Assembly: GCA_017544525.1 (NCBI GenBank)
Contig: JAFYEA010000009.1
Coordinates: 30,356-94,355 of the forward strand
Source: Bacilli bacterium
Lineage (GTDB): Bacteria > Bacillota_I > Bacilli_A > RF39 > UBA660
Length of the DNA: 64,000 bases
Direction of reading: 5' to 3'
Shown: positions 36,229 through 45,334 of the stretch, piece by piece
Numbering within the stretch: position 1 is the first letter of the stretch
How the letters are laid out: every line of letters begins with the position of its first letter
The notes under the pieces: model-generated
Database searches by the model: none
Told to the model about the DNA's origin: nothing
The model's input: only the letters and a program-made list of their open reading frames with translations
Translations under genes and position numbers: made by a program

Positions 36229-36685
36229 TTTGTACCCATTCCTTAATTTCAGCAATATCTACATTTGAAGAAAATCTTTTGCATTCTTTTATATATGGAT
36301 ATTCATCCTTTAATGATTTATATACTGTTTCTCCATTAGTACTTCCAGATGTACAAAACAATCTTACGTTTTTATTACTAAAATCAAAACTTTCTAAGAA
36401 AGTATTTATTATATGAGGACATGTATACCACCATACAGGAAATCCAATATAAATATTTTCATACTCAGAGATACTATCTAGTTTTTCTTTTATATTAACT
36501 CTAGAAGATTTATCCCTCATTTCAATTGAACTTCTACTATTTTTATCCATCCAATTTAAGTCTTCTTCAGTATACATGGTTTCCGGTATTATCTCATATA
36601 GCTTTCCTTCTACAACTTCATTTAATTTTTGAGCAACACTTTTTGTTACTCCGCTGGCACTAAAATATGCGACTAAGTTTTTCAT
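36218..36685 (-). CDS. Flavodoxin-family protein
   Basis: An FMN-binding electron carrier or quinone reductase of the flavodoxin fold, 156 residues. The phosphate loop AYFSASGVTKSVAQKL is at the N-terminus, IYIGFPVWWYTCPHIINTFL near 75-95 forms the flavin isoalloxazine site, and LFCTSGSTNGETVYKSL the second loop. The ATG at 36694 abuts AAGGAG; the ATG at 36685 has 9 bases spacing and is preferred. Redox partner not shown; the adjacent genes are MBL hydrolase, YjbR and TtcA-like. Confidence 0.86.
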   Translation of the reverse strand: MKNLVAYFSASGVTKSVAQKLNEVVEGKLYEIIPETMYTEEDLNWMDKNSRSSIEMRDKSSRVNIKEKLDSISEYENIYIGFPVWWYTCPHIINTFLESFDFSNKNVRLFCTSGSTNGETVYKSLKDEYPYIKECKRFSSNVDIAEIKEWVQNGN

Positions 36686-36737
36686 TTTTGTCATCTCCTT
36701 ATATTACAATTATACAAATTTTGATAATAAATTTCTA

Positions 36738-37400
36738 TTATTTCACTAAATCATATGATATATCTATTAAACTAAATATTTCTTCATCATGTAAACTATC
36801 ATCAAGTATAATTGAAATCCAATACTTCTTATTCATATGATATGCTTTATAATAATGATTTTCTTTTAATAATGATTCAATCATATCAACTGGTAATTTA
36901 ATATTTAAAACTTCTATTTCACCGGAACCTTTAGTTAATTTGCTTCTATCAACATTCATTATTATCCCATACCACTTATTACTATTTTTATTTCTAAATA
37001 TTCCCGACTCAGATTTATCCCATAAAAATTCAGGACTATCATTATATTTATTCTTTATATACTTAACTATTCTATTGGATTGATTAAATATAAATTCTTC
37101 ATTTATATAACAGTTTTCTTTAATGTCTTTTAAAACATTACTATACTCATTTCTAACACTATTAACAAAACTTCCATTATTATCAATATTTCTATATAAC
37201 AAATATTCTTCATTCATTTCTTTATCAATTATTTTACCTGTTACTTTTTCGTTTTTAGATATAGTTATATATACAATAAATTCATTATTCATTATCTCTT
37301 TTGAATAAACATAGCAATCTTTTTCTAACTTAAAACCATATGGAATTAAATTTTTAAAGTTTATATGTGATCTTTTAAATACATCATATTCAATATTCAT
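36738..37400 (-). CDS. MmcQ/YjbR-family protein with N-terminal extension
   Basis: The C-terminal about 110 residues match the MmcQ/YjbR fold: KWYGIIMNVDRSKL, VDMIESLLKENHYYKAYHMN, and WISIILDDSLHDEEIFSLID followed by SYDLV, the family's end signature. The N-terminal about 105 residues (GFKLEKDCYVYSKEIMNNEF) form an extra domain seen in the longer members. The fold is a double-wing DNA-binding type, but function is unknown. 220 residues. GAGG precedes the ATG. Two bases separate it from the TtcA-like gene. Confidence 0.82.
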   Translation of the reverse strand: MNIEYDVFKRSHINFKNLIPYGFKLEKDCYVYSKEIMNNEFIVYITISKNEKVTGKIIDKEMNEEYLLYRNIDNNGSFVNSVRNEYSNVLKDIKENCYINEEFIFNQSNRIVKYIKNKYNDSPEFLWDKSESGIFRNKNSNKWYGIIMNVDRSKLTKGSGEIEVLNIKLPVDMIESLLKENHYYKAYHMNKKYWISIILDDSLHDEEIFSLIDISYDLVK

Positions 37401-37402
37401 AT

Positions 37403-38227
37403 TTATTCCTCATAATCATCTAAAAAACTTTTATATACACCATCTTTTTTTGTCCCAAGAACGCAATTTAAGTTTATATTGTCTAAAGCTTTAAATATAT
37501 TAAAATCAGCGTTCTTATTTTTCTTTCTTAATTCATCTATTAATCTTTTCATTTCTTTTCTTTTACTTGTTTCATCATCTATATTACATATTTGTTCAGT
37601 AAATCTACACGCACAATTAATAAACTTTAAATTGTTATTCTTAGCCCATCTAATAATATCATCTTCTTTAACCAAATACATTGGTCTAATTAATTCAAGG
37701 CCTTCATAATTATCACTATGTAATTTAGGCATCATTGTTTTTATTTCAGAACCATAAAACATTGATAAAAGTGTTGTTTCTATTACATCATCAAAATGAT
37801 GACCTAATGCAATTTTATTACACCCTAATTCTTGTGCCTTACTATATAGATACCCTCTTCTCATTCTAGCACACATATAACATGGACTTTTAAAAGCAAC
37901 TTTATCAACAACAGAAAAAATATCACTTTCAAATATCTCAATCGGTACATTTAATATCTTTGCATTTTCTTCAATTAATTTCCTATTTACTTCATTATAC
38001 CCTGGGTCCATAACTACATACTTAGCATCAAATTTTACTTTTCCATGTCTTTGTAATTCTTGAATACATTTAGCAAGTAAATATGAGTCTTTACCACCAC
38101 TTATACAAACCATAACTTTATCATTTTCATTTATTAATTTATAATCAGATACAGCTTTAACAAACTTACTCCATATTTCTTTTCTATATTTTTTTATAAT
38201 ACTTCGTTCTATTTCTTTATAATCCAT
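37403..38227 (-). CDS. TtcA-like ATP pyrophosphatase (tRNA 2-thiocytidine synthesis type)
   Basis: An N-type ATP pyrophosphatase of the TtcA group that thiolates cytidine in tRNA. The PP-loop CISGGKDSYLL is near residue 42-52. CYMCARMRRGYLYSKA near 133-148 gives CxxC, and a third Cys occurs in FINCACRF near 206; together these can bind an iron-sulfur cluster as in TtcA. ALGHHFDDVIETTLLSMFYG is the characteristic segment. TtcA-like proteins in Bacillota may have other targets, so the substrate is inferred. The ATG at 38227 follows AGAGGTG; a GTG at 38236 has none. Confidence 0.83.
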   Translation of the reverse strand: MDYKEIERSIIKKYRKEIWSKFVKAVSDYKLINENDKVMVCISGGKDSYLLAKCIQELQRHGKVKFDAKYVVMDPGYNEVNRKLIEENAKILNVPIEIFESDIFSVVDKVAFKSPCYMCARMRRGYLYSKAQELGCNKIALGHHFDDVIETTLLSMFYGSEIKTMMPKLHSDNYEGLELIRPMYLVKEDDIIRWAKNNNLKFINCACRFTEQICNIDDETSKRKEMKRLIDELRKKNKNADFNIFKALDNINLNCVLGTKKDGVYKSFLDDYEE

Positions 38228-38256
38228 AAAAAGCACCTCTAAACATAAACATTATA

Positions 38257-38964
38257 TCATAATTTTATGTCTAGAATCATCATTATAAGAAACCCTATTA
38301 AAATCCCAATTATTCCTATATTATTTTTATTATCCATCTCATAAACTAATTCATCAAATATTACATATATCATAGCCCCCGAAGCAAATGATAATAAATA
38401 TGGAAGTGTTTTAACAACACTATTAAGTATTACTATAGTAATTATTGAAGCAATTGGCTCAACTATTCCTGATAAAACACCATATATAAATGATTTTATT
38501 TTACTACTTCCTTTTATTTTTAATGGTAAAGATATTATTGCCCCCTCTGGTATATTTTGAAGTGCTATACCTATTGCTAATGCAAATGAGGCACTTAATG
38601 ATATTAAACTACTATTTGATAGATATCCTGCAAAACATACTCCTACTGCCATTCCTTCTGGTATATTATGAATTGTAACACTTAAAATTAATTTATCACT
38701 TTTAAAATTTATTTTATTAATTATTATTAAAAACAAAAATCCTAATATGAAACCAATAGATACAATAATTGCATTATTGCTCATTTCTATTGATGGAATT
38801 AATAATGAAAAAATACTTGAAGATAACATTACTCCAATAGCAAAACCAATCATCATTTTGTTTAGTTTATTATTTATTTTATCTTTCAAAAAAAACACAA
38901 GTGCACTGCCTATGCTTGTTCCAATAAAAGGGATTAATATACCTATAACACTATATAAAAACAT
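38257..38964 (-). CDS. ZIP-family metal transporter
   Basis: An eight-helix divalent metal transporter (Zn, Fe or Mn) of the ZIP family. The two signature helices are present: SVTIHNIPEGMAVGVCF near residue 96-112 and ALQNIPEGAIISLPL near 133-147, whose His and Glu form the metal path. The loop between helices 3 and 4 is short and has no His-rich run. 235 residues, similar to ZupT. Possibly regulated singly; no metal-responsive operator is obvious. Confidence 0.88.
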   Translation of the reverse strand: MFLYSVIGILIPFIGTSIGSALVFFLKDKINNKLNKMMIGFAIGVMLSSSIFSLLIPSIEMSNNAIIVSIGFILGFLFLIIINKINFKSDKLILSVTIHNIPEGMAVGVCFAGYLSNSSLISLSASFALAIGIALQNIPEGAIISLPLKIKGSSKIKSFIYGVLSGIVEPIASIITIVILNSVVKTLPYLLSFASGAMIYVIFDELVYEMDNKNNIGIIGILIGFLIMMILDIKL

Positions 38965-39012
38965 ACTTTTACCTCACTACTATATAGTATGTTCTTATAT
39001 TTTTTTTGACAT

Positions 39013-39035
39013 AAAAAAAACCTATTAAATAGGTT
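39013..39035 (-). terminator. Terminator after the 39034-39528 gene
   Basis: Minus-strand AACCTATTTAATAGGTT hairpin followed by TTTTTTTATG. Confidence 0.65.
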
Positions 39036-39528
39036 AAATAATTCTTATTCCAGTATCATCATAATATTTATATATGATATCTAATGCTTCTTTTGATTTT
39101 TTTATGTATTCTTTTATTGTTCTATTTTTAAATTTACTACTATTTTTTAAATCTTCTTCCATTTCTTCTTTCTTATAATGAATATCTTTTTCCATTTCTT
39201 TGAAATCTTTTATTAAATATTTAACAAAATCAATATAATCATCAAGTTCATTATCAATTAATAATTCACTGTCAAACTTATAATTTAAATAACTATCTAA
39301 TACTTTTATATCTTTTTTTGATACTTTTTTTATTCTAATATTTCTTATTACTTTTTTTATAATATACTTATAGACAAATATTCCTAATATATATAATAGT
39401 ATACATACAAGAATACCAATTAAAATATATTTAAAAGCGCTTGGAAAATAATGATCTAATATTATAATCAATAATGCTATTAAAGCAATTTTAAATAAAA
39501 ACAAATTATCTTTTAACACTTTTTTCAT
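39034..39528 (-). CDS. Small two-pass membrane protein, unknown
   Basis: A 164-residue protein with two adjacent membrane segments (about residues 9-25 and 28-50) followed by a basic segment (KKVIRNIRIKKVSKKDIKV) and a cytoplasmic Lys/Glu-rich helical tail likely to form a coiled coil. No family is recognised. The frame starts at 39543, but ATG 39528 lies 5 bases after AGGTGA. It follows the YolD gene by a few bases, so it may share the Y-family polymerase transcript. Confidence 0.62.
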   Translation of the reverse strand: MKKVLKDNLFLFKIALIALLIIILDHYFPSAFKYILIGILVCILLYILGIFVYKYIIKKVIRNIRIKKVSKKDIKVLDSYLNYKFDSELLIDNELDDYIDFVKYLIKDFKEMEKDIHYKKEEMEEDLKNSSKFKNRTIKEYIKKSKEALDIIYKYYDDTGIRII

Positions 39529-39546
39529 ACATTCACCTATCATAAA

Positions 39547-39963
39547 TTATATCATTTTATCTTCGTCTAGTATAGTAATATCTATTATTTCTCTTATTGG
39601 TATCTTGATATCATTAATTAATTTTACTTCTTTTGAATACAAGTCTATCTTTTTAACTTTACCAATTATTTCTTTATATTTACCTCCACTTTTCTTAGTA
39701 TCATAAACAAAATAAGTAAACATACATTCTGGATTATTTTTAATATTCTTCTCTATTATATTCAATTTATCATTTATTATTGATTTTGCCTCTTCTTCAA
39801 GCTCAATTCTTTTTGTTGTTAACCTTGATGTTTCGATTATTGAATCCGAATATCCTTCTAATGCATCAAAAGCTGCAAACTGAGCACTTCTATTATATAT
39901 ACTCATTCTAGGATGTTTTGGATCAAAATGTTTAATATCTATTATTTCTTCATAATTATTCAT
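39547..39963 (-). CDS. YolD-like protein
   Basis: A 138-residue YolD-family protein, known to accompany Y-family DNA polymerases in Bacillota. The family signature is MSIYNRSAQFAAFDALEGY near residue 20-38, followed by a central helical segment and a C-terminal beta part with YFVYDTKKSGGKYKEIIGKV. The start codon overlaps the stop of the polymerase gene by one base, matching the known pairing in the UvrX/YqjW loci. It may assist the polymerase; its biochemical role is not established. Confidence 0.86.
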   Translation of the reverse strand: MNNYEEIIDIKHFDPKHPRMSIYNRSAQFAAFDALEGYSDSIIETSRLTTKRIELEEEAKSIINDKLNIIEKNIKNNPECMFTYFVYDTKKSGGKYKEIIGKVKKIDLYSKEVKLINDIKIPIREIIDITILDEDKMI

Positions 39964-41465
39964 TATTCCTTATGTCCTCCTATTTGAGAATTCCTACTAA
40001 TGGTTGTAGCTCCTTCCTCTAAATTCATGGCTTTCAATATTGCATTCTTACCATATTTATTTTTTATTTTAACAAGAACTTCTTGTAATTTTTTTTCATT
40101 GATTTTATCATTTTCTTCTTTTAACATATTACTAATCACTTCTTCATTATTAGAAAATAAATCAAATTGTTTATATATAACACCTTTATTTTGCGGTATA
40201 TCTTTTACTAAATTATTAAATGAAATGTTTATTCTTCTAACAAGTAATCTTTTATTAATTATTTTATCAAATAACTTTACTACTTCATTCATAATTACTT
40301 TAGTAGAAGATGTCCTTTTTTCTAATTTGATACTACCATGTGCTTGTTTAGGAACATATCTTCCATAAAAATCTAACACTATTTCACCATTATAGTGTCT
40401 TTTAATATTTGGATTTGTTAAATTTTCTATATCATATCCAATAGTTAACGTAATAGAATCTGTTATTAAATTCTTTTCAACTAAATCTAATACTAGTAAT
40501 TCTATCATCTCTTTAACAATTAATTTTGTTTTAGTATAGTCATATGGAACATGTAATACTTGCCCAGAACTTAAACTATTTGTAATTGGTTTATATGATT
40601 TTACATCCCTAATAGTACATGGTTCATATCCCCATGCGTGATCAATTATGAGTTCTGCATTTATTCCAAATAATTTATATAATAAGTCCTCATTGTTAAT
40701 TGAGCAAAAAGCAATATCACCCATTGTATACATTTTGTTATCTTCTAACTTTTTAGATATTCCTCTTCCTATTCTCCAAAAATCAGTCAAAGGTTTATGG
40801 CCCCATAATATATGTCTATAACTCATTTCATCAAGTTCCGCTATTCTAGCACCATTTTTATCTGCATCCATATGTTTAGCAACTATATCCATAGCAATTT
40901 TAGCTAAATACATGTTTGTCCCTATACCACAAGTTGCTGTTATACCTGTTGTTTTATAAACATCATTTAATATTTTAGTGGCTAAGTCTCTAGGACTCAA
41001 TTTATAATAATTTAAATATTCTGTTATATCACAAAATACTTCATCTATTGAATAAGCAAATATATCTTCTTTTGAAAGATATTTTAAATAAACGTTATAT
41101 ATTTTATTACTATATTTTATATAATATGACATTCTAGGTGGCGCAATTATAAAATCTAATTTTAAATCAACTTGTTTTTTTAATATTTCATTATCAAAAG
41201 AAGAACCTAAAAACTTGTGATTAGGAATATTTTTTTGTCTTTCATTATTAATTTCTTTTACTTTTGATATTACTTCATATAATCTAGATCTTCCACTTAG
41301 ACCATAACTTTTTAATGAAGGGCTTACTGCTAAACAAATAGTTTTTTCTGTTCTAGATTCATCTGCTACTACTAAATTTGTTGTAAGAGGATCCAAATTT
41401 CTTTCTCTACATTCAACAGATGCATAAAAACTTTTTAAATCAATACACATATAAACCCTATTCAT
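39963..41465 (-). CDS. Y-family DNA polymerase, UvrX/YqjW-like
   Basis: An error-prone translesion polymerase of the UmuC/DinB superfamily. Catalytic motifs are present: CIDLKSFYASVECRERNLDP near residue 5-24 and IFAYSIDEVFCDITEYL near 130 with the Asp-Glu pair. TGITATCGIGTNMYLAKIAMD is the family's core, and IGRGISKKLEDNKMYTMGDI the helix-hairpin-helix. 500 residues, similar to UvrX. ATG 41465 is 5 bases after GGTGA. A -35/-10 pair with an imperfect LexA-type palindrome in its spacer lies just upstream, suggesting SOS control. YolD is directly downstream. Confidence 0.9.
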   Translation of the reverse strand: MNRVYMCIDLKSFYASVECRERNLDPLTTNLVVADESRTEKTICLAVSPSLKSYGLSGRSRLYEVISKVKEINNERQKNIPNHKFLGSSFDNEILKKQVDLKLDFIIAPPRMSYYIKYSNKIYNVYLKYLSKEDIFAYSIDEVFCDITEYLNYYKLSPRDLATKILNDVYKTTGITATCGIGTNMYLAKIAMDIVAKHMDADKNGARIAELDEMSYRHILWGHKPLTDFWRIGRGISKKLEDNKMYTMGDIAFCSINNEDLLYKLFGINAELIIDHAWGYEPCTIRDVKSYKPITNSLSSGQVLHVPYDYTKTKLIVKEMIELLVLDLVEKNLITDSITLTIGYDIENLTNPNIKRHYNGEIVLDFYGRYVPKQAHGSIKLEKRTSSTKVIMNEVVKLFDKIINKRLLVRRINISFNNLVKDIPQNKGVIYKQFDLFSNNEEVISNMLKEENDKINEKKLQEVLVKIKNKYGKNAILKAMNLEEGATTISRNSQIGGHKE

Positions 41466-41481
41466 TTCATTCACCGATTAA

Positions 41482-41511
41482 ATTATAACACAAACAAATG
41501 TTTTGTATCAA
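41482..41511 (-). promoter_or_regulatory. Promoter with LexA-like operator upstream of the Y-family polymerase
   Basis: Minus strand: TTGATA (41511-41506), an 18-bp spacer and TATAAT (41487-41482). The spacer holds the palindrome AAACATTTGTTT (41503-41492), a symmetrical variant of the Bacillota LexA box GAACNNNNGTTC. The identity of the repressor is inferred. Confidence 0.45.
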
Positions 41512-41516
41512 GGGTA

Positions 41517-41546
41517 AAATAAAAGATGGAACATATTTCCACCTTA
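41517..41546 (-). terminator. Terminator after the 41544-41999 gene
   Basis: Minus-strand AAGGTGGAA/TTCCATCTT hairpin, followed by TTATTTT. Confidence 0.55.
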
Positions 41547-41999
41547 TAATACATTTTTATTTAACCAATCAACTAATCCAATTGGCATATATGACATATT
41601 TGTAGTGATTCCACCATCCAAAGAATATTCACAGTATCTTTCTTCTCCTGTTTGAATAGTAACTATAGTATTATTACCATATTTTATTTCAACATTTTTA
41701 GTGATTCTTTTATTTACTACTTCTTCACCTGTAAGTGGTTTTAATTGATCAACATATCCCTTCAATTCATTTCCTCTAGTTAAATCTTTAACTTCCATAG
41801 CATTAATAACGTTTGAACCTGTTTGATCATAAACATATATTGTTGCCAAAACTATTGGTGTAGTTGTATCAGCAGGAACATTTGTATTCTCTGGTTCGTT
41901 ATTGGTTTTTTCTTCACTACTGCCACCAAACAATAGAATACATCCTATTACAATTAATACTATTCCAATTAAAATTGATATTATACTTTTACCCTTCAT
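41544..41999 (-). CDS. Small membrane-anchored protein, unknown
   Basis: A 151-residue protein with an N-terminal hydrophobic segment (about 6-26, IISILIGIVLIVIGCILLFG). A Cys follows IVIG, but the hydrophobic run continues past it, so a membrane anchor is more likely than a lipoprotein signal. A Pro/Thr/Asn-rich linker leads to a domain of about 105 residues (TIYVYDQTGSNVINAMEVKD, EIKYGNNTIVTIQTGEERY). No family recognised. It is the last gene in the run 43708-41544 with the phosphoesterase and another anchored protein. Confidence 0.62.
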   Translation of the reverse strand: MKGKSIISILIGIVLIVIGCILLFGGSSEEKTNNEPENTNVPADTTTPIVLATIYVYDQTGSNVINAMEVKDLTRGNELKGYVDQLKPLTGEEVVNKRITKNVEIKYGNNTIVTIQTGEERYCEYSLDGGITTNMSYMPIGLVDWLNKNVL

Positions 42000-42002
42000 T
42001 AA

Positions 42003-42629
42003 CTATTCCTCCTCATCAGGATTGCTTGTTGTTATTTTAAATGCATATAATGCATAATCTTCATCTTCTTCATCATTATATAATTTAAATTTAATAATAT
42101 ATTCTCCATGTTCTAAATTAGGAAGTGATAATGTTTGTGTAATTTGATCATAATATAGACCATTATATACTGTTTCGCTTCCACTTTCATTATATAATGA
42201 ATATTCTACATCTTCTATACCATATTCAGTATTAAATGTTAATGTGGCTCCCGAATCAACAGCAAGAGATTCTTTAAGTTCTAATTCTTCTAGACTTCCA
42301 TCTCCTATTTCATATCTTACTTCTTCGCCATATATTTTAGACCAATGATAAGAATAAACCATTGCATCAACCACTTCATCATTATAACTAATACTTACAT
42401 TAGGTGTTATTATTGGTACATAATATTCATATTTATGAAAATTGTTTGGAAAGAAATAAATGTCTTTTGATACATAATAACTTCCATCTTCATTCAAAAT
42501 ATTCCATTTAAATATTCTATATGTAAGAGCCTTATATTCAACAGTACCACCATCTTTATATTTGGTTCTAATTGGAACAAACAATATTAATAGTATTATT
42601 ACTATAATTATTATTAACTTCTTTTTCAT
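42003..42629 (-). CDS. Membrane-anchored extracytoplasmic protein, unknown
   Basis: A 208-residue protein with one N-terminal membrane segment (about 3-18) and a beta-rich outer domain (YYVPIITPNVSISYNDEVVD, GATLTFNTEYGIEDVEYSLY, YIIKFKLYNDEEDEDYALY) that resembles an immunoglobulin-like sandwich. No catalytic motif is seen. Its ATG overlaps the stop of the metallophosphoesterase gene by 4 bases, so the two are co-translated and probably both act at the membrane. Acidic C-terminus (NPDEEE). Confidence 0.65.
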   Translation of the reverse strand: MKKKLIIIIVIILLILFVPIRTKYKDGGTVEYKALTYRIFKWNILNEDGSYYVSKDIYFFPNNFHKYEYYVPIITPNVSISYNDEVVDAMVYSYHWSKIYGEEVRYEIGDGSLEELELKESLAVDSGATLTFNTEYGIEDVEYSLYNESGSETVYNGLYYDQITQTLSLPNLEHGEYIIKFKLYNDEEDEDYALYAFKITTSNPDEEE

Positions 42630-43708
42630 AAGTCCTCCTTTTGGTCCTTCACTATATCTATTATAACATATTCTGAATGTGTTCCAGTCTTAAAATCAAT
42701 TTCCCAATCAGATATTCCAGAATTAACTATAAAATTTGTATTATTTATTTTCTTATATCCATAGAACGAATCATTTGCTCCTATTAAGACACCAACATAT
42801 CCAAGAGGAAACATTTGTCCACCATGAGAATGTCCACTAAGAACTAAATCAACATTAACTTCGCTTTCGTTTTTATAATCATTTGGTTGATGATTTAATA
42901 CAATCATATACTTTGACTTATCTAAATCTTTTGTTAAATCATCTATACTTTTTCTTCCACTTACTTGTTTATCTTCACGCCCTATTAGATATATATAATC
43001 ATTTATTTCCTTTACTTCATCCATGAGTACTGTTACATTATTTATCTCTAATTCGTGAATGAATTCATTATAAGAATAATTTCTACTATTAAAGTATCCT
43101 CTATCATGATTACCATTAACATAATATACACCATATTTAGATTTGATTTTTGATAACGCTTCACATGATTTTTTCATATCTTCATAACTAGTATTATCAT
43201 CAATAAAATCTCCAGTAATAACAAATATATCTGAATCAATTTTATTAATCTTATCTATATGTTTACTAAATCCATTACCGTCAAATGTTGTTCCTACATG
43301 AGCGTCTGATATTTGAATAATCCTTATTTTTTCTACTCCTATATCTTTGTTTGTGTTAATAACATATTTAGTTTCAAATACATGATAATTCAAATAAACT
43401 CCTATACCTAAATAAATACAAGTAATTATTGCTCCAATTAATACTACTAAATCATTATTATCTTTCTTTTTAAATATAAGAAATAATACATTAACAATTA
43501 TAGTAAATATAAACAAATGAAATATTATTACTATTGCATTAACAATACCAAATAATACAAATAAAACTATAAAAGGTAAAATAATAACAATAATTCTTAA
43601 TAATTTGTTTTTTATTTTAGATAAAGGTTTTAATTTACTAAATATTTTATATAAATAATAAAACATCAAAACAATTATAAAGAGTATTGAAAATATAGTT
43701 ACACTCAT
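42626..43708 (-). CDS. Membrane-bound metallophosphoesterase
   Basis: A calcineurin-like metallophosphoesterase. Three or four N-terminal membrane segments (about 1-110) precede the catalytic domain: RIIQISDAHVG, FVITGDFIDD, YYVNGNHDRGY, VLNHQPND and LSGHSHGGQMFPLG in order, the full set of dimetal ligands. This matches the YkuE/YpbG-type group, where some members hydrolyse lipid-phosphate substrates; the substrate here is not indicated. 360 residues. It heads a three-gene run with two anchored proteins, suggesting an envelope role. Confidence 0.88.
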   Translation of the reverse strand: MSVTIFSILFIIVLMFYYLYKIFSKLKPLSKIKNKLLRIIVIILPFIVLFVLFGIVNAIVIIFHLFIFTIIVNVLFLIFKKKDNNDLVVLIGAIITCIYLGIGVYLNYHVFETKYVINTNKDIGVEKIRIIQISDAHVGTTFDGNGFSKHIDKINKIDSDIFVITGDFIDDNTSYEDMKKSCEALSKIKSKYGVYYVNGNHDRGYFNSRNYSYNEFIHELEINNVTVLMDEVKEINDYIYLIGREDKQVSGRKSIDDLTKDLDKSKYMIVLNHQPNDYKNESEVNVDLVLSGHSHGGQMFPLGYVGVLIGANDSFYGYKKINNTNFIVNSGISDWEIDFKTGTHSEYVIIDIVKDQKEDL

Positions 43709-43722
43709 ATATTCAACTCCTT

Positions 43723-45243
43723 TTATCTAATACCAGATACTACTCCATTTTCATCTATCTTCATATTTAAATAATTAGATACTTTAGCAAGTCCTGGCAT
43801 TGTTAAAACACCACCTAATAATACTGTAATAAATCCAGCACCATTATATAAATTAATATCTGTTACAGTCATAGTAAATCCTTTTGGATATCCAAGAACT
43901 TTTGGATCATCAGTGATAGACATAGGTGTTTTAGAAATAATAATATTTAATTTAGAATCTTTTAATATTTCTAATTTTTCTTTTGCTAAATCACTAAATA
44001 CTACTTCTCCTGCTCCATATTCATTAATACATACTTTATTAATCTTAGTTACTAAATCATCATCTCTATCATACATATAATATTTCTTTTTATTCTTTTT
44101 CATTTTTAATACTTGATTAGCAAGTTCGATACATCCATCTTCTCCATCTCTAAACATAGTAGATACACTAAATTTATATCCCATTTTCTCAACAAATTTT
44201 TTAATGTATTCTACTTCCTCAGGAGTATCATCATTAAATAAATTTAATGACACAAATAAGTTATCAGTATATTTAGCCATATTTTTAATGTGATATTCTA
44301 AATTACCAATGCCTTTTTCTAAACTATCTTCACCATTATATTTAAGAGCTTTAATTGTACAGTTAAGTATTACTGCTTCTGGATATATATTGTTTTCTTT
44401 ACATTTAATATCAAAGAATTTAACAGCACCCATATCAGATCCAAAACCAGCTTCTGTAATTACATAGTCAGATACACTAAGAGCAATCTTAGTAGCAATA
44501 ATTGAGTTGCATCCATGAGCTATATTAGCAAATGGTCCGCCATGAATAATAGCAGGATTCCCATATAATGTTTGAACTAAATTTGGATTAATTGCATTTT
44601 TTAAAAGAATAGTACAAGCATCTTCTGCATGTAAATCCCTTGCATATATTTCTTTTCCTTTTTTAGTAAAACCAACTATTATATTTCCTATTCTTCTCTT
44701 TAAGTCATTTAAATCAGTTGCAAGACAAAAGATTGCCATTAATTCACTAGCAGTCGTAATAACAAAGTTTTCTCTTAAACTTCTATCATTAACATCTAAA
44801 CATCTTTTTACATTTACTCTATCTATTCCAAGTTCATTACCTTGAAAAATGTGATTATCTACAATAGCACATAATAAATTATTAGCAGATGTAATAGCAT
44901 GAAAATCACCAGTAAAATGTAAGTTAATATCTACTGATGGTTCAACTACTGCTTTTCCACCTCCGATTGCTCCACCTTTTCTACCAAATACTGGTCCAAG
45001 TGAAGGTTCACGAAGCGCAACTATTGAATTCTTCCCTAACTTATTTAATGAATCATTAAGTCCAATACTTAATGTTGTTTTTCCTTCTCCATATGGAGTT
45101 GGATTAATACTTGTAACAAGAATTAATTTACCATGTTTTTTACCCCTATAATTGTAATCAATTTTAGCAATATGATTACCATAATAAAACAAGTTTTCTC
45201 CTTTGATTTTAATTTTTTTCGCTACATCTTTAATGTTTTTCAT
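43723..45243 (-). CDS. fhs: Formate--tetrahydrofolate ligase
   Basis: Makes 10-formyl-THF from formate, THF and ATP. The P-loop TPYGEGKTTLSIGLND is near residue 49-64, and REPSLGPVFGRKGGAIGGGKA and FTGDFHAITSANNLLCAIVDN are family signatures; GGPFANIAHGCNSIIATK is near 235. At 506 residues it is about 50 shorter than the usual 556, with the cut in the inner loops rather than the ends. It may feed formyl groups to PurN (51355) and the initiator tRNA. AGGT before the ATG; a TATAAT lies about 40 bp upstream. Confidence 0.95.
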   Translation of the reverse strand: MKNIKDVAKKIKIKGENLFYYGNHIAKIDYNYRGKKHGKLILVTSINPTPYGEGKTTLSIGLNDSLNKLGKNSIVALREPSLGPVFGRKGGAIGGGKAVVEPSVDINLHFTGDFHAITSANNLLCAIVDNHIFQGNELGIDRVNVKRCLDVNDRSLRENFVITTASELMAIFCLATDLNDLKRRIGNIIVGFTKKGKEIYARDLHAEDACTILLKNAINPNLVQTLYGNPAIIHGGPFANIAHGCNSIIATKIALSVSDYVITEAGFGSDMGAVKFFDIKCKENNIYPEAVILNCTIKALKYNGEDSLEKGIGNLEYHIKNMAKYTDNLFVSLNLFNDDTPEEVEYIKKFVEKMGYKFSVSTMFRDGEDGCIELANQVLKMKKNKKKYYMYDRDDDLVTKINKVCINEYGAGEVVFSDLAKEKLEILKDSKLNIIISKTPMSITDDPKVLGYPKGFTMTVTDINLYNGAGFITVLLGGVLTMPGLAKVSNYLNMKIDENGVVSGIR

Positions 45244-45304
45244 ATATTACCTACTTTCTATACACGTTAAATTAATTATACTATAAATAATTAATAAATA
45301 ATAT

Positions 45305-45334
45305 AAAAAGAATGAAAAATTTTCATTCTTTTTA
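45305..45334 (-). terminator. Terminator after the 45332-46198 gene
   Basis: Minus-strand AAAAAGAATGAAAATTTTTC hairpin with ATTCTTTTTA on the other arm. Confidence 0.65.
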
